Assembly (NCBI RefSeq): GCF_032854445.1
Contig: NC_088296.1
Location: 8,776,706 to 8,840,705 of the forward strand
Source: Liolophura sinensis
Lineage: Eukaryota > Mollusca > Polyplacophora > Chitonida > Chitonidae
Direction: 5' to 3'
Length of the DNA stretch: 64,000 nucleotides
A program made the translations under genes and the position numbers. This document shows, piece by piece, positions 38,024 through 49,600 of this stretch (position 1 is the first letter of the stretch; every line of letters starts with the position of its first letter). Below the pieces are notes generated by a model, which made no database searches, was not told the DNA's origin, and saw nothing but the letters and a program-made list of their open reading frames with translations.

Positions 38024-39149
38024 GCTGGGCAAGAATACATGTATTTAATAAAAATAAGAATAAGGAATATGTCTAACTCATATAAGTGCAGACACCATGT
38101 ATTAAAGACTACAAGACGCAATATCGGCTCCTGCTTAACATTGTAATTGTTGAAATGCTCTAAATATATGATTTCTACAAGTTATGAGGAGCATAGTACC
38201 GAATATTGTAAATTTTTCTGGTGTTGAGAAGGGTGAACGCAAGAGAGAAAACGTCAGAGGAGTGCGAAGTTTTCAAATGACAACAAACCCATCTCCATGT
38301 TGTGATATATGGTCCCTATTTTATCCCTCTCTGTGTGCCTACAAGAATCCATTTTAGTAAGATGAATTAACGAAATCGAAATGGGTACACGTGTACGTCC
38401 TAAAAATCAAGGGAGATAAGTCACTAAATCACACCCATGCAGAATTCGTGAGAGCTGAGTCATCAGTATCTCTCCACCCTCCACCCTCCGAGCAGGAATT
38501 AAAACTTTTTACAATCCTGGTCTGGTTTTGTACATTAGCATACATGTATATATCGATATTTAAATCCTTCTGCATGTAACTGGCCGTCTGATACAGGCAC
38601 AAATCCCATTTATGTAAACCTTTTCTGTCGTTTTATTTCTGCTTTCAGTTCTTTCTTCTCATACCTTTACTCAATCTCCTTCATGTGGTACTCCCCAATG
38701 GGGATGATTTTGACAGTGGTATTTGGTCTGATTGCTAGCCATGCAACAGGTGAGGGAGAATCACTTCCACAATGTTCTTTAGACGTTGATGGCCCGAAAG
38801 GCCATTCCTAGGGCCCAACTGCAGTACTGGGAAATTTAAAATGATGAAACTAAAATCTTTCTACTATATCCATTCAATATAACCTGCTGTAGATAAAGTT
38901 GCTTTATTAAGATTTTAGCAAAGGGCAATGGTTGATATTTACATCGTCACAATATGGCTACAACATTGCCGGTGTGGCCTTTAGTCGTAATCATTTATTT
39001 ATAATTATATAAAAACTATTGAGGACGTTGTAAAATACCTATCAAACAAAAAAAAATAAAGTTTGTGCATAGTCATTATTTTCCGTATTTCTTCACAAAG
39101 GTTAAATATATAGCTGGTTTTTAATATTTTTTAAAATTCTTTTAATGAG

Positions 39150-39460
39150 TAAAAGACATTTCTATGGCGGATATTTGGGACACCTGTTTGTATATATTTT
39201 CTCTGCATGACAATGTTCTAACTGAGGATGTAACTCATATTTAATAAATATTTTTGCATTAGAATTTGGTCTTTTCAGCTAACAAATATGTTCAACCTAA
39301 GTTTTAATCATATCTATGTTTTAAATAAATTCATAAATAGTATCATAATATAAACTGTGGACACAAACAAAAAATTATACTGAAATAAATTTATTAAACA
39401 AGCATCACATTGTTGTTTAGAACATTATTATTCTAAGACTACATATACCAGGAGGTGATC
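39150..39460. repeat. Dispersed AT-rich element D1, copy 2
   Basis: Same order of words as 22770-23090: GATATTTGGGACACCTGTTT, GAGGATGTAACTCAT, TTTTCAGCTAACAAATATG, then AAATAAATTTATTAAACA, which is shared with 62600. Confidence 0.65.
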
Positions 39461-39906
39461 CAAAAAGATGTTCAAATCCAAATGTTTTCTTATGCCTTTG
39501 CGCCTAAAATTGCCATATTTGCAAAAATAAATGTTCACTATCTTTCATGTATTATACTTATATTTTCCTCTCTGTTAAAGAAGTCATATTCACAACTATA
39601 TATATATATATGTGAGCTCAAGGGCGAATTTTCTTGAAAACTATGCGCCATCAGGGAGGTAAAGTGGGAGGTTTAGCGTCGTACTCAACAATTTTTCAGT
39701 CATATGACGAGGTAAAATTAAGACAGACATAAGGCAGTTTAAAGAAAAAACAGATGTATGGGAAACAATTTGGTTGATATGAATGTAGATTGGTAAACAT
39801 ATTTATTTGAAAGAAATTCTCACTCTGACCATTACAAATGCCAGCTAAATCCAAGCCAACCTTATACATGTACATGTATGCGCTTTACATATTTTCGATC
39901 TGACAG

Positions 39907-40034
39907 GCGCCGACCCTCCAGGCACTGTTGACCCGAAGTATATCGTACCGATATTTGACCGGCTTTTCTGCTATTTACCAAGTTCTGTCCTGGACAAACT
40001 TTGCTACGGCAAAGACTTCATACCCTGAGAGGAG
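39907..40034 (+). pseudogene. Copy B exon 15 with in-frame stop
   Basis: Length and splice sites are normal. TGA at 40026-40028 replaces the lysine codon of FIPKDE, removing the cytoplasmic tail encoded by exon 16. The sequence is closer to copy C than to copy A. Confidence 0.88.
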
Positions 40035-40164
40035 GTAATATATAGAACTGCAAGAATTGGGCCCCTTGTTTTACTTAGATTCCTGCTTTAATGGCTTAAA
40101 TTCACTGTTATTTAATCTGTAATTTGGATTTCAAGGCGTGGTGTTAGAAGCTAGGGATGACAGC

Positions 40165-41100
40165 AGTAACAAGTGAAAATCTTATGTTTACTGAAAGATG
40201 TAATCAGGATATTGATAAAAAAAATCTTGCTGTATTTCTTTCAGGACGTCATAAAATTGTGGATGAAAATCCTGTGTGTGTGTGTCCTGTGTTTGTTTCA
40301 GATGTTAAGAAACAGAGCATATAAAATCTTGGTGTGTTTGTTTCACATGTTAAGAAACAAGGCATATAAAATCTTGCTGTGTTTGTTTCACATGTTAAGA
40401 AACAGAGCATATAAAATCTTGCTGTGTTTGTTTCAAATGTTAAGAAACAGGGCATATAAAAATCTTGCTGTGTTTGTTTCACATGTTAAGAAACGGCATA
40501 TAAAATCTTGTCGTGTTTGCTTCAGATGTTAAGAAACAGAGCATATAAAATCTTGCAGTGTTTGTTTCAGATGTTAAGAAACAGGGCATATAAAATATTG
40601 TAATGTTTGTTGCAGATGTTAAGAAACAGAGCATATAAAATCCTGTTGTGTTTGTTGCAGATGTTAAGAAACAGAGCACATAAAATATTGTTGTGTTTGT
40701 TTCAGATGTTAAGAAACAGGGCATACAAAATATTGTAATGTTTGTTGCAGATGTTAAGAAACAGAGCATATAAAATCCTGTTGTGTTTGTTGCAGATGTT
40801 AAGAAACAGAGCACATACAATATTGTTGTGTTTGTTTCAGATGTTAAGAAACAGAGCATATAAAATCTCGCTGTGTTTGTTAAGAAGCAGGGTAAATAAA
40901 ATCTTGCTGTGTTAGTTGCAGATGTCAAGAAAAGGTGCTAAAAAATCTTTCTGTGTTGCTGTTGTAAAGAAACAGGGTATATAAATTCTTGCTTTGTTTG
41001 TAGCAGTCAAGAAAAGGTGCTAGGAAAGTCTTGTGTTTGTTGCAGTTGTTAAGAAACAGGACTCATAAAATCGTTTGTTATACCCGTAACAGTAGGGAAA
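40165..41100. repeat. 45-bp minisatellite derived from the exon-16 splice acceptor
   Basis: About 15 clear and several decayed units of GATGTTAAGAAACAGAGCAT, ATAAAATCTTG and TTGTGTTTGTTGCAG. The unit equals intron-15 end plus the first bases of exon 16 (compare GACGTGAAGGAAGAGGAGTT, ATTAAA in copy A). Being 45 bp it stays open in several frames, which gives spurious long frames on both strands. Confidence 0.85.
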
Positions 41101-41277
41101 CCGATTAAATATCTTGCTGTGCTTGTTACAAGACGTGAAAGAAGAATAAATGATTATGGCTTAAGACCACATCGGCAATATTTCAGTCAAGAAGATCTGA
41201 TTATGAATACTATTGTGTTTGTTGAAGACCGCAAAAGAAAAATAGCCGGTTCAAATTCTTGTTTTGTTTGTTGGCAG

Positions 41278-41553
41278 GGCGTAAAGGAAGAGGAGCTGAT
41301 TAACGTCACCGATGACGGAGATATGTATCTAGTAGTGGAGCCTGAACTAGTCGTGGACAGCGGCTTGCCCAGCAATGCCAAATCCCTACTGGTTGAACAG
41401 AATTCTCCGCTCCTAGAGAAAAAACTGTCGATGGCAAGACAGAAGATTTTCCAGGGCCTCATATACATGTATAATAACACTTGGTGTCCGGCGACGAAAA
41501 ACTTGATTTGTTGTTCAAAGGGTGGTCCTGGATATTTTTGGCCCTCTGTCTAA
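41278..41553 (+). pseudogene. Copy B exon 16, terminal frameshift
   Basis: Follows copy A closely (VKEEELI.VTDDGDMYL.VEPE) after a ttggcag acceptor. It shifts frame near the natural end at about 41430 and runs to a later TAA at 41551-41553. Confidence 0.8.
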
Positions 41554-41613
41554 TCGAACAGTTTCCGGAAATGACCCGCAGTCATCTACATGTATAGCTG
41601 TAAAAAAAAAAAG

Positions 41614-41720
41614 AGTGAATGATTGGGTTTAATGTCCTTAGAGTGTAATGTGCTTCCTTGATGTAAGATGGACTTACCGAAGGCAAGTAATCGGCCCTGC
41701 TCGAGCCATTATACTGATCA
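41614..41720 (-). mobile_element. SINE-2 fragment
   Basis: GGTTTAATGTCCTTAGAGTG and GTAATGTGCTTCCTTG match the 3' body of the SINE at 52474-52800. Interrupted by the neighbouring (TA)n palindrome. Confidence 0.5.
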
Positions 41721-41735
41721 ACAATTATACTGATA

Positions 41736-41745
41736 CGGCTTCACA

Positions 41746-41824
<79 letters not shown>

Positions 41825-41839
41825 ATGCGTGTGAAGCCG
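41736..41839. repeat. (TA)n palindrome with unique inverted arms
   Basis: CGGCTTCACACGCATATATA at the left and its complement ending GCGTGTGAAGCCG at the right enclose about 35 TA units. The whole 104 bp can fold into one hairpin. Confidence 0.92.
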
Positions 41840-42085
41840 CACTGACCTATATGCCGATATACGCTTTCAACACTCGCTTTACATATCTGCCACTAAAACA
41901 GATAATTCCCCTCACCCCTACTCTCCATGCTTGTTTGTCCATTGTAACAATATATTTATTTATTTATTTGATTGGTGTTTTACACTGTATGATCACGACG
42001 TATTGCCTTGCGTAATTCTAGACCTTACAATTGGGCTTAATGCATTGGAATTAACTTGTCATTTTTCGCTGTAATTCAAATTAAA

Positions 42086-42262
42086 TTTTATTTATTTATT
42101 TTTTGGTGTTTTACGCCGTACTCAAGAATATTTCACTTATATGACGGCAGTCAGCGATAGGGCGGGAGGAAACCGGGCGGAGCCGGGCACAAACCCACGA
42201 CCATCCGCAGGTCGTTGACAGATCCTCTCACGCACGGTTGGAGAGGAAGACAGCATGAGCTG
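42086..42262 (-). mobile_element. SINE-1 copy, head missing
   Basis: TGGTGTTTTACGCCGTACTC through GAGGAAGACAGCATGAGCTG; it ends where the tRNA-like head should begin. A separate tail stub lies at 41950-41990. Confidence 0.8.
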
Positions 42263-43021
42263 TGTAACAATATAGAGTCGACGGTATCCGTAAACTCGTA
42301 TGCACAGTCTTTGCATGAGTTGAATTCCAACGGTCTTATTTCGACAAAAAATATTTTACGTATATGTGTATGACTTATAGTCAGAGAGGAAGGAGGTAGA
42401 AGAAGATGCATTGCTGTTAAAAAACCACCATCCTTTGAGAAGATAATGACCAGCTTTCTAACGTATGAAGTATATATTTGCACGCAACATTCGTCCTCAA
42501 GGAACATGAGACTTCGCAAACTGCCAAAACAACAGCGTCGTTCTTGTGTTGTTAACAAAGCCCAATAAAAATGGGAGAATGGGCACACAAATCCCCTGTC
42601 CAAGACCGGGTTTGAACCCTCAACTTGTGTGTCGGAGACGGAAAATTGTTCAGTTTAGTTCTTATCGAAGTCTTTGTCCTGTATTGAAAGACTAGCCTCA
42701 CATTTTTTATCGCGTAATTGTGTAACATTATTAGCAACATTATCAACAGCTCTTAGCAATCCAGAATAACACGACTGTCTGTAAAGAATGATTTTGGTCA
42801 TAGACGCTTTATCACCATACATGTACACAACTCGCTGAACGTATCTTGAGATACAGATGCGCAAATCTATGGCAAATGTACTCAACATTAAAATTAGAAC
42901 TATCTCTTGTCCGAGGAAAGTAATAACTCTTTTAATGTATATCTTTCATTTAATTTATGTGTTGTAATTGTCATATACACTATTAAATCAGTGAGGTTAC
43001 ATGGTAGAGGGGGGAGGGGGG

Positions 43022-43256
43022 GTCCTTGGCCGAAGTGATCAGCGTGCCACCGTGGGGCAATGACCCAGGTACATCTCGCCTATACGATCAGTGTTTAGGC
43101 TGGCGTCGTATCCGTACGTGGGAAGGTCTGTCAGTAACCTGCGGATGGTTGTGGGTTTCCCCGGGCTCTATCAGGCGTCCTCCTATCATAATGCTGGCCT
43201 TTATAGTGTACGTGAAATATTCTTGAATACGGCGTAAAACACTATTCAGATTAATA
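43022..43256 (+). mobile_element. SINE-1, diverged, nearly complete
   Basis: Head TCCTTGGCCGAAGTGATCAG is strongly changed; the body CAGTAACCTGCGGATGGTTG and the tail ACGGCGTAAAACACTATTCA are clear. Confidence 0.65.
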
Positions 43257-45699
43257 AAATATTACAAAAGTATAATTTACAAAATGTAATTTTTTCATTG
43301 CGGGATAGCTGATCGTATGTGTATAGTTTCTGAGTTGTTTAGGCCTGTAGCCGCAGGTTTACTCAACCTCTGCTGAAAGGCCTGCACATAAGGCATGTGC
43401 CGTAAACATAGCTATATAAAATATTCCTGCCCGACCAATCGAAACGATCGTACTATCTCTTGGCCCGAAGTGGTAAACAGTAATTGACATATTACATGTG
43501 CAGCGTCCATAGCTTTCGACAATGATGTGATTCGATGTCCACGACAAAAAAAAAACAACAAATGGAAACATTCTTTCGATTTCAAGGCATACTGTAAAAT
43601 CTGTTTAGCGCAAATAGTATCAAAAGTGAACAATCATGTGGTAGCTCAGAGGTGTGATTTGACGACGGAAAGCAATATATCTACTGGAGCTCTTGGAGGC
43701 TTTCCATTTGGTCTTCCGCTGGCGTTCTTGTTGCCAAAGGAGAGAGTATAACCGCATGCCATGTTCTGTGCAAATGACTAAACTGTGAAAGGCTATGTGG
43801 AAAGAGGAAACTTGGATACGGGAGAGGAAGAATATTTTCAAGGACATCAAAAAGCCATGGGAAAAAAGGAAGCAGAGAGAGGCCGTCGATCGGAAGTCTT
43901 TCTCCCCGGATGTTTGTTTCTTGATGTAATTACACATACTACATACAGTAGATGACAGAATGGCATCAGAATAGTTTAAAATGCCATGTACGTATCTTAT
44001 ATCAGCGACAGGTTGATCTTGATCTGTTTTAAAATGTTCAGTCCTGGAATATGGCTTGTTTAACATATACACATTTGTTCTGAACAAAAAACACAACAGG
44101 AGAGTTCCTTAACGTGAAAGCAATGCATTGATGCATCTAGTGGTATATACAGATTTGACCTCTTTTCTTATGTGGTAAACCAAATGTTACCAAAGTAAAT
44201 CCATTTCATCAAATATATAAAAGATCAAATATATGTGTCTGTGTTTATTGTTCATCTAACATTTCCATTTTGTTAAATCAGATATTTGATTTAAGATCAT
44301 GTGTGTAAACATATATTTTCTCACATTACCTTATGGACAGTCGTTATGAAGAGATTTTTGTTTTTAGCTTGAATCAGAGCCTTTACTCCCTGCACATATG
44401 GGTGAACATAAAACGTGGTGTACATTTCCCTTCTCTCACGGTATGTGCTTATATGATCGGTTGCGCAGTCAAATGAAGTCCATTCTTTTCTTAATATATA
44501 ATCTAAACGGTGTGCATGTCATAGTGTCAAACGTGGGAAAGTTCATCTGCAACTAAATTAATGATGAATATTAATGAAGGCATAACCCCCACTTCAACTA
44601 ATGAAAATTTGTAATCTTTTGTGAAGGTTTTTTTTTTCTCGTACGGGAGCGTTCATTGGCTAACACGGATTACACCATTGCCTACTTGTATCAGAGTATG
44701 GAGGGGTATTTCAACAGATCGAACAACCGCCGGCAGTTTAGAACGGTCTGGCGTAAGATATTAGTAAACGGCCTACTCACAGCAAGTTATCGATAATTTT
44801 TTTCACAGGTGATGTAAAGATATGCAATACATATTAGTGGAAAAAATCTTCAAAAACTTCACATGGAGCAAATGGTCACACGGGTGTTTCATCTTTCGTT
44901 CACCAATCCTCCTGTAGCAGATGACAGACTCTCTGTACAAGGTGTGGGAACTGGCATGCATGAATTTATATGATGACACTTTTGCCAGCTACTTTTACAA
45001 TCCACTTGGGGTAATATCGCATTCCAGTTGGTGAGATCTAAGATCAAAACCGGATCGGGTCATACCAAAGAAAAAGTCGTACTTCTTGTTGCCTGGTTTG
45101 CAGCTCAGCACCGAAAAATTAGAGGAAGGAATCACGACTGGTTGGTTCGGTGTCATCATATAGAATGTGAATGGGTAGGGGTATCATGCCTACTGTCTTC
45201 GACACGATAACTCAGTGGCGGAAGCACTTGATCGGCATTGACTTCCGAAAGAAGACACAGTATTTACGTGGATCTAATGACTCCTTTTTAAAATACGAGG
45301 TAAATACAAAGAATGCATGCCTTAAAATGCCGTCAAAATAGTAAAAGATGGATATGAACACGGGTGTCAACATGACTGAATGAAAAACAGTCCACCACGA
45401 GAAAAGTCACTGTATAATTTGTTATGGACAGACACGGGGTTAAGATAAGGCCTGTGGTGCAATTAATGTACTACACGTATTAATATGCAAATAAAGGTCA
45501 AGAAAAGGTGGCGGCAGATGTTTCAAAGCTCGCCGCAAGCTGAATCATGATCGCCCTTTAACTACACAAGACGACCATAACGATTCCGTCCTGGGCAAGA
45601 TTTCAACAAGCCCTTGGGTTAAACACAACATGAGCTTGCTATCGAATATATTCGAATATATTACGCACGCAATATTCATGTTCACGCCTTGATAGAACT

Positions 45700-45790
45700 A
45701 TGAATATGCGGAATGATTTCGACTTATCATGCAGTGTATCATTTTTCGCCTGTGTCATTAAAGACGGTGCTGTTTGGAACACAAGCAAAG
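45700..45790 (+). other. Candidate 5' non-coding exon of copy C
   Basis: The sequence around 45757-45790 is related to 21475-21510 upstream of copy B and ends in a good donor (GCAAAG then gtaagc at 45791). Splicing to the acceptor at 46642 would give a leader joined 14 nt before the copy C start codon. The copy B counterpart lacks the donor. Start of this exon is unknown; this is inference from conservation and splice signals only. Confidence 0.3.
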
Positions 45791-45990
45791 GTAAGCTATT
45801 GTCTGCTATCTGCTACTCACGGATTGATTTTCTAGCTCAGGTAAAAACAAGGTGTTACATGTTTACTATAGCAAACATCTTTTAATGATTATGAGCTTTT
45901 ACGCTTAATGAAACAAAGTCAAGATTGATGGACTCTTTGTTTTTTATTAATAAACGCAGTCTTTTTGAATAAACACGAATACGCGTTGAA

Positions 45991-46380
45991 TTACACTGAA
46001 CAAAAATATAAACCCACGAAGCATCTTTGTATTGTTTTCTGTCAATATTAAACAACGTGTTAACTCAACAATTAGGGTACATATTCATTATCAATTGTGG
46101 CTTAAATTTCCACCAGATTTTTACATTTTAGGGCAATAATCTTGTAACTATGGCAGCGTAAAAACATTGTGGTCGGCCATCACAGTGCACAGGGTCCGGT
46201 TTCAATAAGCTAACTTAGTGTTAAGTAGCCCTTAGCTAAGTGCACTTTATATCTGCACAACATACGTTGTCATGGTAGTTAAGGGCTTACTTAGCTAAGT
46301 GAGCTTTATTAAACCGGCCCCAACTCTCAATACCGTGACCAGTAACTGTGATCACTGTGATACCGACCACTCAGTTTATA
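45991..46380. mobile_element. Inverted-repeat element, family M2, with nested insertion
   Basis: Starts ACACTGAACAAAAATATAAA and continues with TTATCAATT..GGCTT.AATTTCCA and TTTTAGGGCAATAA, matching 51471-51750. It is interrupted at 46192-46321 by another element. The right end is eroded, so 46380 is approximate. Confidence 0.5.
46192..46321. mobile_element. 130-bp MITE with GGGCCGGTTT ends
   Basis: Left end GGGTCCGGTTTCAATAAGCT and right end, on the other strand, GGGGCCGGTTTAATAAAGCT, followed on both sides by CTTAG and AAGGGCTTA words. A near-perfect small hairpin element with no coding sequence. Confidence 0.8.
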
Positions 46381-46656
46381 CGCTAGCATAGCACATGATT
46401 TGAACGTTGACTTCACTCAGTAGTCTAAAACCACCTTGTTTCTTTCCAACATCATTGAAAGCTGTTGATTTCTTCTATTGGGATGATTCCGTCCTAGTTT
46501 CGTAGTTTATGTACTTACTTTGTTCTTTGGTCATTTGTGTTAAACGTCGTTTCAAGCAGATTCAAGTAAAATGCTGAACCCTTAATGCAAAGACTGCTTG
46601 TGACATTTTCTAAACATTCATTTTGTTTTTAAACGTTTACAGATAAAAAATCCAAG

Positions 46657-49600
46657 ATGGCGGACACAGATTACATTCCGAGAGGTTTCCACTGGGCCGA
46701 TTACGTCATCTTCGGAGCAACAATCGTAATGTCGTCTGCTATTGGCGTTTTCTTTGCTTGCTCCGGTGGAAAACAGAAAACGACCGCTGAATACCTCCTC
46801 GGGAATCGGAAACAGAAAGTAGGCCCGGTTGCCATGTCACTAATTGTGTCTTTCGAATCGTCCATTATGATGTTAGGCTTTCCAGCAGAAATGTACGCAT
46901 ACGGTACTCACTACTGGATGAGCTTAGTGGGATACTTCTTCTGCATAATCATCATCTCCCAGACTTTTGTTCCCCTGCTCCATCCTCTGAAACTTACCAG
47001 CTCGTATGAGGTGCGTTCTTTAATAATTTGTCGTATTTCGAGTATGTGGTGAATGGGATTGAAGTTTTACGCCGTACTATTTGAATTTTTCACAGGTACT
47101 ACCGAGCGCAGCATTATGACGACAAACCCACTACCATCCGCAGGTTGCATGACACCACGGGAATAATGGAAAATTTATCCGAAAGGATGCGTACGCAATT
47201 AATCAAAATAGTTTACGTGATTTTATTAGAAAAAATTTCAAGACGTTGACTTACAAATCTCAGGTTATTCAGTTAGCCACATAAAGAAGAAAATAAACCA
47301 CCCAGGACAAGTTCTCGTTTACATGACTCTCGCCACTAGAAAATTTAGTACAGAAATGTTGGAAGACGCCGAAGTCACTGGGCACACGGTTATGACCACA
47401 CCACAGTCACACTAGGGAACCCGAGGTTTTCTAAAGGCGACAAGTCTTCCACCAGGTGGCGACAAAATCTGTATACGTCACATGGGGAAAACTTTGTCAG
47501 TAATTTACCTTAGGTCGATGATTTATCACGAGCACGCCGGTTGTCTCCTGCTCCCTCCAAACTGACCACTCTTGTGTAACTGAAAAAATTCTTGAATGTG
47601 GTGTTAAGTACCAATCAAGGAAATAAATACAATGGTTACCAACAAGTTTCAAATTTTAAAAGAACACTGTTCTTAAAGAAAGTTCGAGGCATATTTAGGC
47701 GCAGTTAATCATATTGGCAGGGTAATTCATTTAAAATTCATTTAAACCTTGTTCAGAATTAAACACTATACTAAATGTATAGTCACGCCACCTAAACGTT
47801 TTGTTCACAGTATTTGTCCGCGTGTGGATTTCCGTAAAAAAAAACCGCTTTGGTTACATCATTTAATGTCATTTTCTATTATAGGCACAATGGCACTTTA
47901 AAAGTGGCGTACAAAATACCGTAAGACAAAGGTGAAATGACAAATATGTTGTACACCGTTTTTTTTTAAACTGGGCTCTGAAGCAGATCAGTCACTATAT
48001 ATTTAAAGTTTTGGACTTGGTTACACGTACCTAATATTGAGCAATGCATTGACAGTCTCTATTGTTGTGTATATGCGAATTTTTATTTATCAGAAGATAA
48101 TAATCTTACTGTTTTGATACTGCAGTACCTGAATATGAGGTTTAATTCCCGGGGCGTCAGACTGCTGGCCTCAGTTCTGGGTATTATTAATTATGTAAGT
48201 ATATGTAATCCTTGTATTCATTTGTGAACCCAGTACACTGTGATATATGACAGAATGATAAATATACTCAAAAAATAATCTGTTGATTTTAAATATAACA
48301 CACATATTCTATTAAGTCAACATAAACGTTCTGTTAGACTAACAGGATGTTGTGTTGAATATGACAAAGAATTATGTTATATTAACAGAATACATTATAG
48401 CGTCACTCAGATAACAGGCTTTCTGTTAAAACTAACAGACATTAATTTTTTTAATGTATTAGATTTTTTATCTACTCTTACTCTAAAATTTTACGACATT
48501 TCTGTTGAAATTCTACTTCAATGGTTATCTGTTTGAAAAATAAATCAACCATGTACTTATGCATTTATTTATTGGACACTAAATATAAAAACAGTTGGTC
48601 TTCTTCTACTTGCAATGACCTGATTAGAGAAGAACAGAAAGAGGTAAAAAAAATAGCTAGAAATGAAACGTAAATTGTAGACCATATCATACCGATTTAC
48701 GCCCCAACTAGAGCTGTGATTAACAGTTTTATCTCTAATAGCGTTTTAGGTGGTACCACCAACTATATCAAAGATATATTTATTCATTTGCTTCCAGCTC
48801 ATGTAGTCTTCCGTATTCAGATTACTGAAATTAAGTTAACAAAATTATTCTATATTCTGTCTCATGATGACAGCTTTCTGCTTGTCTTCCAACCTCTTCT
48901 TTATCACGCTTCTCATAGATACTGACTGTAGAACACGTGCCACTCAATATTTTGTGTTGCGTTCGAGAGACCAAGACAAATCCACATTCGCTGTGAGTTA
49001 GCCCCGTTCATTCTGGCTTCCTCTCCGATAAAAGCTCTGCAGTAACATGCGTCGTTGGTTTCCCTCGGGCTCTGCCCGGTTTCATTCTACCACAATACTG
49101 GTGTAAGTAAAATATTTTCAAGTGCGTCATAAAACACCAAATGAATTAAAAAAGTATTTAATTATTTATTTATTTATTTATTTATTTGATTGGTGTTTTA
49201 CGCCGTACTCAAAAATATTTCACTTATACGACGGCGGCCAATCTAACGCTGGTTTAGAATCTCACGATACCGGTACCTATAAAACAGACCGCCGTTACAC
49301 AAGTGAAAAACTATCGAATATGGCGTTAAACTAAGAAAAGTGTCAGCCCATTATTCAATCAACCGTTATCGATTTTCCTTCTCCTTTTCAGTCCTGGTAT
49401 ATGGGTATAGTCTTGTTTGGACCAGCAACAGCATTGGAAGCAGGTAAGGGTATTCGGCTAGAATAATGCTTATTTGTTTTATTATTTCAACACTGATCTG
49501 TTCTTATTTGTGCCAATAAAAGTTTCAGGAGTCTAATAACCAATAAATTGATTGAAAAAAAAGTTCTCAGGCCTCCGCTCATATTGGTAAAAGTAGTTTT

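Larger units (their letters stand above)
22277..41553 (+). pseudogene. Decayed SLC5 SMVT/SMCT-like transporter (copy B)
   Basis: Recognisable exons: 1 at 22277-22589, 2 at 24640-24708, 3 at 27473-27525, 4 at 27927-27994, 6 at 31052-31125, 7 at 31346-31472, 8 (half) at 31801-31876, 9 at 32664-32751, 10 (gutted) at 34573-34635, 11 at 35422-35492, 12 at 36816-36902, 13 at 37761-38023, 14 at 38649-38749, 15 at 39907-40034, 16 from 41278. Exon 5 is not found. Lesions: stop at codon 51, in-frame loss of 13 codons plus a 2-nt frameshift in exon 1, +1 nt in exon 3, -11 nt in exon 7, -1 nt in exon 9, -50 nt and a lost donor in exon 10, lost donor in exon 13, stop in exon 15. Exons 2, 4, 11, 12 and 14 keep their length and splice sites. 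No full-length transporter can be made; a transcript could still exist. Confidence 0.93.
41554..46656. other. Intergenic region between copies B and C
   Basis: No convincing gene. It contains a (TA)n palindrome, SINE pieces, a 3' flank homologous to that after A, about 2.5 kb (43260-45600) with no recognised feature apart from a SINE-3-like scrap near 45010-45240, a nested pair of inverted-repeat elements (45991-46380), and the 5' flank of C. A 158-codon minus-strand frame at 43620-44096 has no family signature and I do not call it. Confidence 0.65.

Noticed and set aside
40479-40928. 149-codon minus-strand frame with repeating CFLTS.TNT units
   Set aside because: It is the translation of the 45-bp minisatellite, which stays open because the unit is divisible by three.
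42151-42603. 150-codon minus-strand frame
   Set aside because: Its C-terminal part lies in a SINE-1 copy and the rest has no family signature.
43620-44096. 158-codon minus-strand reading frame between B and C
   Set aside because: No recognisable domain or family motif, low-complexity basic and serine-rich stretches, and nothing that suggests a promoter or splicing partner.
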